Assembly: GCF_018323985.1 (NCBI RefSeq)
Contig: NZ_AP024590.1
Span: 1,302,001 to 1,366,000, forward strand
Reading direction: 5' to 3'
From: Enterobacter kobei
GTDB taxonomy: Bacteria > Pseudomonadota > Gammaproteobacteria > Enterobacterales > Enterobacteriaceae
Length of the DNA stretch: 64,000 nt
In this document: positions 18,567-27,444 of the stretch, piece after piece
Layout of the letters: each line of letters opens with the position of its first letter
Position numbering within the stretch: position 1 is the stretch's first letter
Translations under genes and position numbers: made by a program
Notes under the pieces: model-generated
What the model was told of the DNA's origin: nothing
Seen by the model: the letters and a program-made list of their open reading frames with translations, nothing else
Databases searched by the model: none

Positions 18567-19603
18567 TACGCAATGACCACGCGCTCTTCGGCATCAGACG
18601 CTTTGATAACGCCGATTTTCCAGGCGGTTTCGCCTTTAGCATTCATCAGCTCAATAGCTTTGTCCGCTTCAGCCGCTGGCAGGGCGATGAGCATCCCGAC
18701 GCCGCAGTTGAATGTGCGGTACATTTCATGGCGGCTGACGTTACCGGCGGTTTGCAGCCAGTTAAACACTGATGGCCACTGCCAGGACGCTTCGTCGATC
18801 ACGGCCTGGGTATTGTCCGGCAGTACGCGAGGGATGTTTTCCCAGAAACCGCCGCCGGTCAGGTGAGCGATTGCGTGAACGTCAACGTTCTCAATCAGTT
18901 CGAGAATGTTCTTCACATAGATGCGCGTCGGGGCCAGCAGATGATCCGCCAGCGGCTTGCCATCAAGCTCCGTGGTTTGCGGATCGGCGCCGCTGACTTC
19001 CAGAATTTTGCGCACCAGGGAATAGCCGTTAGAGTGCGGGCCGCTTGAGGCCAGCGCAATCAGCACATCGCCATCCGCCACTTTGGAGCCATCAATGATT
19101 TCTGATTTTTCTACCACACCGACGCAGAAACCAGCGACGTCATAATCTTCGCCATGGTACATGCCCGGCATCTCTGCCGTTTCACCGCCAACCAGCGCGC
19201 AGCCTGACTGGAGACAGCCTTCAGCGATACCGCTGATTACGCTTGAGGCGGTATCAACGTCGAGTTTGCCGGTAGCGTAATAGTCGAGGAAAAACAGGGG
19301 TTCTGCACCCTGGACGACCAGGTCGTTCACACACATGGCGACCAGATCGATGCCGATGGTGTCGTGACGTTTCAGATCCATCGCCAGACGCAGTTTGGTG
19401 CCCACGCCGTCAGTACCGGAAACCAGCACTGGCTCACGATATTTTTGCGGCAATGCGCACAGCGCGCCGAAGCCACCCAGTCCACCCATGACTTCCGGGC
19501 GACGGGTTTTCTTCACCACGCCTTTGATACGGTCAACCAGGGCATTACCCGCGTCAATATCAACACCGGCATCTTTGTAGCTGAGAGAGGTTTTATCGGT
19601 CAC
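18566..19603 (-). CDS. purM: Phosphoribosylformylglycinamidine cyclo-ligase PurM (AIR synthetase)
   Basis: PurM closes the imidazole ring (FGAM to AIR, ATP-dependent), the fifth purine step. A GTG at 19603 gives 345 residues, the E. coli length, and the sequence from TDKTSLSYKDAGVDIDAGN onward is nearly identical. The longer frame from 19687 would start inside the PurR operator region and has no family support. Motifs include GGLGGFGALC and GGETAEMPGMYHGEDYD. It heads the purMN operon and diverges from upp. Confidence 0.98.
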   Translation of the reverse strand: MTDKTSLSYKDAGVDIDAGNALVDRIKGVVKKTRRPEVMGGLGGFGALCALPQKYREPVLVSGTDGVGTKLRLAMDLKRHDTIGIDLVAMCVNDLVVQGAEPLFFLDYYATGKLDVDTASSVISGIAEGCLQSGCALVGGETAEMPGMYHGEDYDVAGFCVGVVEKSEIIDGSKVADGDVLIALASSGPHSNGYSLVRKILEVSGADPQTTELDGKPLADHLLAPTRIYVKNILELIENVDVHAIAHLTGGGFWENIPRVLPDNTQAVIDEASWQWPSVFNWLQTAGNVSRHEMYRTFNCGVGMLIALPAAEADKAIELMNAKGETAWKIGVIKASDAEERVVIA

Positions 19604-19665
19604 TGCTTCTGTCCCCACGCGTTTACTTGCGGTAGAAATAAATTTCGGCGCAATTCTAACAGCCC

Positions 19666-19681
19666 AGGCAAACGTTTGCGA
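19666..19681. promoter_or_regulatory. PurR operator upstream of purMN
   Basis: AGGCAAACGTTTGCGA closely fits the PurR consensus ACGCAAACGTTTNCGT, with the central CAAACGTTTG intact. It lies 63 bases before the purM start, the position of the known E. coli operator, so purMN should be repressed when hypoxanthine or guanine is plentiful. Confidence 0.85.
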
Positions 19682-19836
19682 GTGCATTATTAGGGGGCGG
19701 GGGCGATTATTCAGTCAGACTCATTTCCGCTATGATTGATCGGGATCAACACACTACCTGTAGCGCAGCGGACAAAAAGCGGTATAATCCGGCGATTTTT
19801 TTTGTGGCTGCTAACTGTCTGGGGAAGGAGAAGAGT

Positions 19837-20463
19837 ATGAAGATCGTGGAAGTGAAACACCCACTCGTCAAACATAAGCTGGGTCTGATGCGTGAGAATG
19901 ACATCAGCACCAAACGCTTTCGTGAACTCGCCTCGGAAGTGGGTAGTCTGCTGACATATGTCGCGACCGCCGACCTCGCTACAGAAAAAGTGACCATCGA
20001 AGGCTGGAACGGCCCGGTGGAAATCGAACAGATTAAAGGTAAGAAAATCACCGTTGTGCCGATCCTGCGTGCGGGTCTGGGCATGATGGAAGGCGTACTG
20101 GAAAACGTGCCGAGCGCGCGTATCAGCGTTGTCGGTATCTACCGCGACGAACAGACGCTGGAGCCGGTGCCGTACTTCCAGAAACTGGTTTCTAATATCG
20201 ACGAGCGCATGGCGCTGGTGGTTGACCCGATGCTGGCAACCGGTGGTTCGATGATCGCCACTATCGACCTGCTGAAAAAAGCAGGCTGTTCCAGCATTAA
20301 GGTGCTGGTGCTGGTCGCGGCACCTGAAGGTATTGCGGCGCTGGAGAAAGCGCATCCGGACGTGGAGCTGTACACCGCGTCGATCGATCAGGGCCTTAAC
20401 GAGCACGGATACATTATTCCGGGGCTCGGCGATGCCGGCGATAAGATTTTCGGGACCAAATAA
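19837..20463 (+). CDS. upp: Uracil phosphoribosyltransferase Upp
   Basis: Upp salvages uracil: uracil + PRPP gives UMP. The ATG at 19837 follows GGGGAAGGAG and gives 208 residues, the E. coli length; an earlier in-frame start is not needed. The PRPP-binding loop is VVDPMLATGGSM (about 128-139), and the uracil-binding end is GYIIPGLGDAGD. It precedes the uracil permease gene uraA, from which a terminator separates it by about 50 bases; in E. coli the two are partly co-transcribed. Confidence 0.98.
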   Translation: MKIVEVKHPLVKHKLGLMRENDISTKRFRELASEVGSLLTYVATADLATEKVTIEGWNGPVEIEQIKGKKITVVPILRAGLGMMEGVLENVPSARISVVGIYRDEQTLEPVPYFQKLVSNIDERMALVVDPMLATGGSMIATIDLLKKAGCSSIKVLVLVAAPEGIAALEKAHPDVELYTASIDQGLNEHGYIIPGLGDAGDKIFGTK

Positions 20464-20471
20464 GTGAATAA

Positions 20472-20508
20472 ATAAAAAACAGCCGACTTTGATAGTCGGC
20501 TTTTTTTT
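20472..20508 (+). terminator. Intrinsic terminator after upp
   Basis: Stem AGCCGACT / AGTCGGCT with a five-base loop, followed by a run of eight T. It lies between upp and uraA, so uraA expression depends on read-through or its own promoter. Confidence 0.85.
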
Positions 20509-20559
20509 GAATAAAAGAAGCCGTTCGTTAATAACACACACAACTCAGAGGAAAACACT

Positions 20560-21849
20560 ATGACGCGCCGTGCTATCGGGGTGAGTGAAAGACCGCCGCT
20601 TTTACAGACGATCCCGCTTAGTTTGCAGCATCTGTTCGCCATGTTTGGCGCAACCGTGCTGGTGCCAATCCTGTTTCATATCAACCCGGCCACCGTGCTG
20701 CTATTCAATGGTATCGGGACGCTGCTCTATCTCTTTATTTGTAAAGGTAAAATACCTGCGTATCTGGGTTCCAGCTTTGCGTTTATTTCCCCTGTGCTAC
20801 TGCTGTTGCCGCTCGGGTATGAAGTGGCGTTGGGCGGTTTCATTATGTGTGGCGTGCTGTTCTGTATCGTCTCTTTTATCGTGAAAAAAGCCGGGACCGG
20901 CTGGCTGGACGTGATGTTCCCGCCTGCGGCGATGGGCGCAATCGTTGCCGTCATCGGTCTGGAGCTGGCCGGTGTGGCGGCAAACATGGCGGGCCTGCTG
21001 CCGCCGGAAGGGCAGTCGGCGGACACCAAAACGGTGGTTATTGCGCTGGTGACGCTGGGCGTGACGGTCTTCGGCTCGGTGCTGTTCCGTGGCTTTATGG
21101 CGATCATTCCGATCCTGATCGGCGTGCTGGCGGGCTATGCGCTCTCGTTTGCGATGGGCGTTGTGGATACCACGCCGATCGCTGAGGCCCACTGGTTTGC
21201 ACTGCCAACCTTCTACACGCCGCGTTTTGAGTGGTTTGCCATTTTCACCATTCTGCCAGCCGCGCTGGTGGTGATTGCCGAGCACATCGGTCATCTGGTG
21301 GTGACGGCGAATATCGTCAAGCGGGATCTGATCCGCGATCCGGGCCTGCACCGTTCGATGTTTGCCAACGGCTTCTCGACCATTATTTCCGGTTTCTTCG
21401 GCTCTACACCTAATACCACTTACGGCGAAAATATCGGCGTGATGGCGATCACCCGGGTTTACAGCACCTGGGTAATTGGTGGTGCGGCGATCATTGCGAT
21501 TTTGCTCTCCTGCGTGGGCAAACTGGCGGCGGCGATCCAGATCATTCCGGTGCCGGTGATGGGCGGTGTTTCCCTGTTGCTGTACGGGGTGATCGGTGCC
21601 TCCGGTATCCGCGTGCTGATTGAATCGAAAGTGGATTACAGCAAAGCGCAAAACCTGATCCTGACCTCGGTGATCCTGATCATTGGCGTCAGCGGCGCGA
21701 AAGTACATATCGGTGCGGCTGAGCTGAAAGGTATGGCGCTGGCGACCATCGTCGGCGTGGGCCTGGCGCTGATCTTCAAGCTGATCAACGTGCTGCGTCC
21801 GGAAGAAGTGGTGCTGGACTCGCCGGAAACTGATGCAGATGTGAAGTAA
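20560..21849 (+). CDS. uraA: Uracil permease UraA
   Basis: UraA is the inner-membrane uracil:proton symporter of the NCS2 (nucleobase-ascorbate) family. It has 429 residues, the E. coli length, with 14 predicted membrane segments. AGGAAAACACT precedes the ATG. Conserved parts include the loop FAMFGATVLVPILFHINPA at the N-terminus and the glutamates in VIAEHIGHLV (near 241) and GENIGVMAITRV (near 290) that bind uracil and protons in E. coli. It works with upp upstream: uptake followed by conversion to UMP. Confidence 0.97.
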   Translation: MTRRAIGVSERPPLLQTIPLSLQHLFAMFGATVLVPILFHINPATVLLFNGIGTLLYLFICKGKIPAYLGSSFAFISPVLLLLPLGYEVALGGFIMCGVLFCIVSFIVKKAGTGWLDVMFPPAAMGAIVAVIGLELAGVAANMAGLLPPEGQSADTKTVVIALVTLGVTVFGSVLFRGFMAIIPILIGVLAGYALSFAMGVVDTTPIAEAHWFALPTFYTPRFEWFAIFTILPAALVVIAEHIGHLVVTANIVKRDLIRDPGLHRSMFANGFSTIISGFFGSTPNTTYGENIGVMAITRVYSTWVIGGAAIIAILLSCVGKLAAAIQIIPVPVMGGVSLLLYGVIGASGIRVLIESKVDYSKAQNLILTSVILIIGVSGAKVHIGAAELKGMALATIVGVGLALIFKLINVLRPEEVVLDSPETDADVK

Positions 21850-21944
21850 GCGGCGTTATTGAACCGGGTGTGATGCCCGGTTCAAACGCAGCGCAATTTT
21901 GTGATAGACTCACTGCGTTTTCTGTAAGCCCTGTTGAGGTCCCT

Positions 21945-22646
21945 CTGAACACACCGGCGCAGCTTTCCCTGCCATTGTATTTACCTGACGACGAAACCTT
22001 TGCCAGTTTCTGGCCGGGCGATAACCCTTCTTTACTGGCCGCCGTGCAAAACGTTTTGCGCCAGGATCACAGTGGATACATCTATTTCTGGTCACGCGAG
22101 GGCGCGGGACGCAGCCATTTGCTGCATGCCGCCTGCGCGGAACTTTCTGCCCGTGGCGATGCGGTGGGCTATGTGCCGCTGGATAAGCGCACCTGGTTTG
22201 TACCGGAAGTGCTCGACGGCATGGAGCAGCTCTCGCTGGTATGTATCGATAATATCGAATGCATCGCCGGGGACGAGGAGTGGGAGATGGCGATCTTTAA
22301 TCTCTATAACCGTATCCTCGAATCGGGCAAAACACGGCTGTTGATCACCGGCGACAGGCCGCCGCGCCAGTTGAATCTGGGATTAGCCGATCTCGCCTCG
22401 CGACTCGACTGGGGGCAGATCTACAAGCTGCAGCCGCTGTCGGATGAAGACAAAGTGCAGGCGCTGCAACTGCGCGCGCGTCTGCGCGGTTTCGAGTTGC
22501 CGGAAGATGTCGGACGTTTCCTGTTAAAACGGCTGGATCGCGAAATGCGCACGCTGTTTATGACGCTCGATCAGCTTGATCATGCCTCCATTACCGCGCA
22601 GCGTAAGCTGACGATCCCGTTCGTAAAAGAAATCCTCAAGCTTTAG
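21945..22646 (+). CDS. hda: Hda, DnaA inactivator (RIDA), with CTG start
   Basis: Hda is the AAA+ partner of the sliding clamp that makes DnaA hydrolyse its ATP after initiation, preventing re-initiation. I place the start at the CTG at 21945, giving MNTPAQLSLPL and 233 residues, the E. coli length. A GAGGT ribosome site stands just upstream, and E. coli hda is known to start with CUG. The clamp-binding motif QLSLPL is at residues 6-11. The Walker A region reads REGAGRSHLLHA, divergent like other Hda proteins. It follows uraA by 95 bases. Confidence 0.95.
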   Translation: MNTPAQLSLPLYLPDDETFASFWPGDNPSLLAAVQNVLRQDHSGYIYFWSREGAGRSHLLHAACAELSARGDAVGYVPLDKRTWFVPEVLDGMEQLSLVCIDNIECIAGDEEWEMAIFNLYNRILESGKTRLLITGDRPPRQLNLGLADLASRLDWGQIYKLQPLSDEDKVQALQLRARLRGFELPEDVGRFLLKRLDREMRTLFMTLDQLDHASITAQRKLTIPFVKEILKL

Positions 22647-22649
22647 CCT

Positions 22650-22732
22650 TGCCGGGTGGCGACTACGCCTTACCCGGCCTACGTTTTATGGCGTAACATG
22701 TAGGCCCGGTAAGGCGAAGCCGCCACCGGGCA
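22650..22732. repeat. REP/BIME pair after hda
   Basis: Two facing REP units: GCCGGGTGGCGACTACGCC... and a reversed copy ending in GCCGCCACCGGGC. These GC-rich palindromes are typical intergenic elements of enterobacteria. It lies between the convergent hda and M17 peptidase genes and may protect both mRNA ends. Confidence 0.85.
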
Positions 22733-22737
22733 ATACG

Positions 22738-24162
22738 TCACGCCAGATCCGCCAGCAGATGCTCAACCAGCAGCGGGATCGGCCTGCCGGACGCCACGCT
22801 TCTGCCGTTTTCCCGCCACAGCGCCGTGCCGCTGATATCCAGATGCGCCCACGGGATCGCCGGCAGGCAGAAATGGTGCAGCAGCCAGGCGGCGGACGCG
22901 CTGATCGCGGCGTTATTCGTCGGCGTATTGCACAGATCTGCTATCACGCTGTCGGTCTGTTTTTTCAGTCGCGCGTCCAGCGGCAACGACCAGACCTCAT
23001 CGCCGCAGCGCTTCCCGGCATCGGTCAGCGCCTCACGTAGCGCATCGTTCTGCGTCATTAGCCCGCTCAGCTCATAGCCCAGCGTTTTCACCACCGCGCC
23101 GGTTAAGGTTGCCATATCGATAATATACCGCGCCTGCGGTTGACGTTGAGCCGCCCACGCAATGGCATCCGCCAGCACCAGCCGTCCTTCGGCATCGGTA
23201 TTGTTGATCTCGACCGTCAGGCCATTGCAGGCACGTGCCACGCTGCCCGGCTGCATCGCATCAGGACCAATCGCATTTTCCGCCAGCGCCAGTACGCCCA
23301 TAATACGCACCGGCAACGCCAGCTCCGCCACCGCCAGCAGCAAGCCCAGCACATTGGCCGCACCGCACATGTCATATTTCATGGTGTACATGCCCGCGCC
23401 GTCTTTTAGCCACAGGCCGCCGGTATCAAACGTAATACCTTTGCCGACGTAGCAGCGCACCGGTGCATCCGTCATGCCGTCATAGTGGATGGCGAGCAGA
23501 CGCGGCGGACAGCTCGCGCCTTTGCCCACGGCCTGCAACAGGCCCAGCCCCTGTGCCGCGATCTGCGTTTCATCCAACACTTCACAGCGCAGAGCCGGGA
23601 AGGGGGCGCACAGTCGCCGCGCCTCATCCACCACAAACTGCGGCGTGCAGCGATCGGCAGGCAAATCCGCCAGCCGCCGCGCGGCGATCATCCCCGCCGC
23701 AATCGCCTGTTGCTGACGGAGCAGCACGTCCAGTTTTGCCTGCTGTTCCGGCAGGCAAAGTGCGTCGATATGCGTAATGCGCACCGCCGCCGAATCGCTT
23801 TTTCTCAGGCCCAGATCGTCGAGCCGGTGCGCCTGATTAAACACAAAGCGCAGCAGTTGCATCAGCGTGGTGTCGTTGATGTTCGTCATATCGACGATCA
23901 GCCGCGAACTGACGGGACGCGCCAGCAATGGGCGCAGGGCGGTCACCAGGCTTTCCGTCAGGCTCTCCTGCCACAGGGCGTCCGGCAGCAGCGTCACGCG
24001 TGCAAAGGGGGCGCAGCCAAAGCGGGTGTCGGCGATCTCCGGTTGATGACGCATTTCATTCATCAGCACGTTATCCGGTAACAGCGGGCACGAGGCGCGG
24101 GCGATCAAGTGCCCGCCCGGCTCGGCCTGCGAAAGTGAGGTAATACAGTGCCAGGCGATCAT
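22738..24162 (-). CDS. M17 (leucyl aminopeptidase) family peptidase
   Basis: A cytoplasmic aminopeptidase-family enzyme that should use two metal ions. The ATG at 24162 gives 474 residues and follows GGAGGAAGCGTG. The C-terminal catalytic domain has the M17 signatures: VGKGITFDTGG with the metal-binding Lys and Asp, MKYDMCGAANVLG, and NTDAEGRLVLADA with the metal ligands and the catalytic arginine. The N-terminal half is divergent, so this is not PepA or PepB. Its start overlaps the stop of the glycosylasparaginase gene (TGATG), so the two are coupled. It may trim peptides or amino-acid conjugates released by that neighbour. Confidence 0.88.
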   Translation of the reverse strand: MIAWHCITSLSQAEPGGHLIARASCPLLPDNVLMNEMRHQPEIADTRFGCAPFARVTLLPDALWQESLTESLVTALRPLLARPVSSRLIVDMTNINDTTLMQLLRFVFNQAHRLDDLGLRKSDSAAVRITHIDALCLPEQQAKLDVLLRQQQAIAAGMIAARRLADLPADRCTPQFVVDEARRLCAPFPALRCEVLDETQIAAQGLGLLQAVGKGASCPPRLLAIHYDGMTDAPVRCYVGKGITFDTGGLWLKDGAGMYTMKYDMCGAANVLGLLLAVAELALPVRIMGVLALAENAIGPDAMQPGSVARACNGLTVEINNTDAEGRLVLADAIAWAAQRQPQARYIIDMATLTGAVVKTLGYELSGLMTQNDALREALTDAGKRCGDEVWSLPLDARLKKQTDSVIADLCNTPTNNAAISASAAWLLHHFCLPAIPWAHLDISGTALWRENGRSVASGRPIPLLVEHLLADLA

Positions 24163-25118
24163 CACGCTTCCTCCACGGGCGCGCGGATCCGGGCGGCATA
24201 GGCCTGCATCCATGCTTCATCTACCGGATGGTAATGGGTCTTTCCATGCTCTCGTCCGGCACGGAATACCGTCAACGGCTGACGGGCGGTGGCGACCACA
24301 AACGAGAAGGTTTTGATATTGGTCGCCGCGCCAAACTCGCCTTTGTTATTCATACACACCACCGACAGATCCCCGGCGCGACCAAAGCGCGACATCAGCT
24401 TGTCTTCCAGTTCATACACCACCGAGTCCGCCGCCTGCTGCGGCGTCATGCCCTGCGCCATACGCCGCACGATCTCATAGCTGGTGCACCCTTTCATCAG
24501 ATCTTCCCCGACGCCGGTGGCCGTCGCCGCGCCGCTTTCGCTGTCGCAGTAGAAGCCGGAGCCGATGATCGGTGAGTCTCCCAGCCGGCCCCGTTTTTTC
24601 ATAAACAGACCGCTGGTGGAGGTGGCGACGCTCATTGACCCCTGTTTATCCAGGCCGATAATGCCCACCGTATCGTGACCATCATAAGGACTCAGCCCCT
24701 TGTCGAGCGTTTCACGGCAGCGCTTGCGGTAATGCTGCATGGCCCGATCGGTGAGCATGGTTTTTTCGGCAAAGCCCTGGCTCAACGCCCATTCGCGCGC
24801 GCCCTGGCCGACCAGCAGACTGTTGTAGCGCTGGCGGCTAAGGGCATGGGCCACCCGTACCGGGTTGGCGATATCCACCAGATTACCCACCGCGCCGAAC
24901 GCCAGCGTATCGCCGTCCATATAGGCGGCGTCCAGTTCCACCTCGCCATTTTCCGTGGGCAGGCCGCCGTAGCCGACGGACTTATAGAGCGGAAAGTCTT
25001 CCACCATCGTCACGGCATCCACCACCGCAGAGGCCACCGGCTGGCCCGCCGCCAGCGCCGGTACGGCCCCGGAGACGCCTTCCAGCGCCATTCGCCAGGT
25101 TGCGATAATTCCCCACAT
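24162..25118 (-). CDS. Glycosylasparaginase-type Ntn hydrolase (N4-GlcNAc-asparaginase / isoaspartyl peptidase family T2)
   Basis: Family T2 enzymes self-cleave and then use the newly exposed Thr to hydrolyse amide bonds on asparagine side chains. The 318-residue protein has the autocleavage site GHDTVG at about residues 147-152; Thr150 would be the nucleophile. Around it the sequence follows human aspartylglucosaminidase closely: GHDT, then ATSTSGL, GRLGDSPIIGSG and GAATATGVGEDLM. This fits glycosylasparaginase (cleaving GlcNAc-Asn) better than IaaA isoaspartyl peptidase. No signal peptide is present, so it acts in the cytoplasm. It sits 3 bases after the EIIC gene, one operon with it and the M17 peptidase. 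Confidence 0.87.
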   Translation of the reverse strand: MWGIIATWRMALEGVSGAVPALAAGQPVASAVVDAVTMVEDFPLYKSVGYGGLPTENGEVELDAAYMDGDTLAFGAVGNLVDIANPVRVAHALSRQRYNSLLVGQGAREWALSQGFAEKTMLTDRAMQHYRKRCRETLDKGLSPYDGHDTVGIIGLDKQGSMSVATSTSGLFMKKRGRLGDSPIIGSGFYCDSESGAATATGVGEDLMKGCTSYEIVRRMAQGMTPQQAADSVVYELEDKLMSRFGRAGDLSVVCMNNKGEFGAATNIKTFSFVVATARQPLTVFRAGREHGKTHYHPVDEAWMQAYAARIRAPVEEA

Positions 25119-25121
25119 GCT

Positions 25122-26441
25122 TTACTCCTGTTTTGCCAGCGTTGAATCGGTTTGTCCGGGCGCGGTCAGTTCCGCCGCGCGGTACTGTTTATCGAGAATG
25201 CGCATAAAAGGCAGGTACAGCATGGCGCCGATCAGCAGGTTAAGCAGCTGCATCACGCTGCCGCTGAGGTGGCCGGTGACAATAAAACCGCTGATCACCG
25301 GTGGCAGCGTCCAGGGAATAAACACCCCGGTCGTCACTGCCACCGCGCCGATTTTCATCGCCACGTACTGCACGGTCACCAGCACCAGCGGTACCAGGTT
25401 AAAGGGGATGAGCATGATCGGGTTCATGATCACCGGCAGACCAAACAGGATCGGCTCGTTGATGTTGAATACCGAAGCCCCGGCCCCCAGCCGCGCCACC
25501 TCGCGCATGTTTTTGCTGCGGGCGAAGATCAGCATCGCGATCACCAGTGACAGCGTCGCTCCTGCGCCGCCCATCCAGATCATGTCAAAAAACTGTTCAG
25601 TAATGATGTGCGGCGGGGTCGCGCCCGCCTGGATCGCTGCAATGTTGTCGATCTGGTTTTCCATCCACAGTGGACGAATGATGCCGTTAACCATGGAGCC
25701 GGAGTTAATGCCCACTGACCAGAGAATGGTGATACTGAAAACCGTCATCAGCGCGCCAAAATAAGAGGTGCCGTAATGGCGCACCGGCGTGGCGACCACC
25801 TCATAAATGAACTGGTGAATGGTGTGGTAATGGCTGTTTTCAAACAGAATGCGGATGCCAAGCACGAGGATCATCACCACCAGCGCCGGGATCAGCGCGG
25901 CGAAGGACTCCTGTACCGCCGGGGGCACGCCTTCCGGCATTTTGATCACCAGGTTTTTGCGCTTCAGCCAGCAGAACAGCTCCGTCCACAGCAGCGAGCC
26001 AATCATTGCCACAAACAGTCCTTTGCTGCCGAGCCACTCCACCGGGATCACCGTAATGCCACCGTTTTCCGCCACTTTGATAAAGGGCGTGAGGATCAGA
26101 AAGCTGACCAAAGCGAGAATGCCGCTGGAAATCCGGTCTTCGCCATAGTGCTCTGCCAGCCGATAGGCCACGAGAAAGCTGATAAACAACGACATGGTGG
26201 AGAACACCGCGTTGAACGGGATTTCGACGATCGCGCTCCAGCTTTCACCAAAGGCGTGAGACATAAACTGCTGGTAGGTCTGATTGGGAAAGGACGAGAT
26301 CACCAGCAGGATGGAGCCGACGATAATAAACGGCATAAAAGAAACGTAGGCACCGCGGATAGCGCCCAGATGCCGTTGCTGCGCCGTTTTTGCCGCCAGC
26401 GGCATCAGTTTTGCTTCAAGAAATCCCAGAACATTGTTCAT
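25122..26441 (-). CDS. PTS EIIC component, lactose/cellobiose family
   Basis: EIIC is the membrane channel of a phosphotransferase sugar uptake system. The 439-residue protein starts MNNVLGFLEAKLMPLAAKTAQQRHL, typical of CelB/ChbC-type EIIC, and has about ten membrane segments with the family loop ASVFNINEPILFGLP (near 320-335), which contains the conserved NEP motif. No EIIA or EIIB gene is in the window, so it must borrow these from elsewhere. First gene of the operon EIIC, glycosylasparaginase, M17 peptidase; it is divergent from the regulator at 26599. The substrate is probably a beta-linked amino-sugar compound, by inference from the second gene. Confidence 0.9.
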   Translation of the reverse strand: MNNVLGFLEAKLMPLAAKTAQQRHLGAIRGAYVSFMPFIIVGSILLVISSFPNQTYQQFMSHAFGESWSAIVEIPFNAVFSTMSLFISFLVAYRLAEHYGEDRISSGILALVSFLILTPFIKVAENGGITVIPVEWLGSKGLFVAMIGSLLWTELFCWLKRKNLVIKMPEGVPPAVQESFAALIPALVVMILVLGIRILFENSHYHTIHQFIYEVVATPVRHYGTSYFGALMTVFSITILWSVGINSGSMVNGIIRPLWMENQIDNIAAIQAGATPPHIITEQFFDMIWMGGAGATLSLVIAMLIFARSKNMREVARLGAGASVFNINEPILFGLPVIMNPIMLIPFNLVPLVLVTVQYVAMKIGAVAVTTGVFIPWTLPPVISGFIVTGHLSGSVMQLLNLLIGAMLYLPFMRILDKQYRAAELTAPGQTDSTLAKQE

Positions 26442-26598
26442 TGTGAACTCCGTAGAAGATCGGACAACGTGGTTCAGGTAAGGTCTGAGGATTATCAGTG
26501 AAGCGCGGCAACGGAAAGGTGAAACGGGTCACAATGTCCCGCGACGTTGCTATAAATCTCATAAGATTGGTTATAAGTATTCGATCCGGGAGCCGGAG

Positions 26599-27444
26599 AT
26601 GGAAATCAAACTGCATGCCAATGCCACGACGACGCCGCGTATTCGTCGTTATCTGCAACAATCCGATAAGAGCGACCGAGAGCTGGCAAGCGAGTTGGGT
26701 ATTTCAGTGACTACCGTAAGGCGCTGGCGCAATCGCGAGCAGGTGGCTGATCGGCACACCACGCCGAAAGTGATACACAAAGCAATGAGACAAGAACAGA
26801 TCGCGCTGGTGAATGCGCTGCGGGATATCACAGGCGCGCCGCTGGACGATTTGTTGCAGCTGGTGAACGACGGTCTGGGCATTCGCGTTTCCCGCGCGAC
26901 CTTAAATCGCTATCTGAAACCCGCGAAAAGCCCACGACAGGGCGCACCGCTTGCGGGAAAAAAAGCGCTGAAGGCAGGGCGGCTGCCGCATCAATTAGAC
27001 CTTCATCATCTGCCGCTGGCGTTATCCATGGACGATAACGGCGAGCATCATCTGCTGTGGGCGAGGGAGCCGGTAAGCGGCTGGTGCTTCGCCAGGCTGT
27101 ATGCGGGCATCTCGCCGCAGCTGGTGGTTAACTGGCTGGATCAGGCACTGGCAGCCTGTCCCGCTGCTATACAATCTGTTGAGACTTTTATTACAACGTC
27201 GGCTACGTCGGGGCTGGAGTCTTGCCTTACGGAAAGGAAGATCACGGCGCAGGTTCATGCTGTCAGGCCTGTTACCGTCGCGGTGACGGTGCCACTGGCG
27301 GAAATCGTCCCGCAGCTTCAGGCAGAGTCGGTTAATGAACTACTGACGCGGCTGTGCGATCGCTATAACAGTGAGATGGCGCAGAAAAAACTGGGAGGTA
27401 TCACACCGCAGGCCTTTTTACAGGCGCTGCGGCGCGAAGGGTGA
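26599..27444 (+). CDS. Transposase-derived (IS481-like) DNA-binding protein, likely regulator of the divergent PTS operon
   Basis: A 281-residue protein. The first 110 residues follow, almost position by position, the double helix-turn-helix of IS481-type transposases: LHANATTTPRIRRYLQQS, ELASELGISVTTVRRWRNR, then ADRHTTPK, and a second unit APLDDLLQLVN...VSRATLNRYL. The remaining 170 residues match the place of the integrase core, but the acidic triad is not evident: the usual TDN is missing and the sequence reads FITTSATSG there. No terminal inverted repeats flank it. I infer a domesticated transposase serving as a regulator. Its start is 157 bases from the divergent EIIC gene, and its stop abuts the bepA stop with no gap. 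Confidence 0.72.
   Translation: MEIKLHANATTTPRIRRYLQQSDKSDRELASELGISVTTVRRWRNREQVADRHTTPKVIHKAMRQEQIALVNALRDITGAPLDDLLQLVNDGLGIRVSRATLNRYLKPAKSPRQGAPLAGKKALKAGRLPHQLDLHHLPLALSMDDNGEHHLLWAREPVSGWCFARLYAGISPQLVVNWLDQALAACPAAIQSVETFITTSATSGLESCLTERKITAQVHAVRPVTVAVTVPLAEIVPQLQAESVNELLTRLCDRYNSEMAQKKLGGITPQAFLQALRREG

Noticed and set aside
19711..20541. 276-residue open frame opposite upp
   Set aside because: It is the antisense shadow of upp; the His- and Arg-rich composition is typical of reverse frames of GC-rich genes.
26442..27444. A complete IS481 insertion sequence
   Set aside because: No terminal inverted repeats or target duplication were seen and the catalytic core appears degraded, so I call only a transposase-derived gene.
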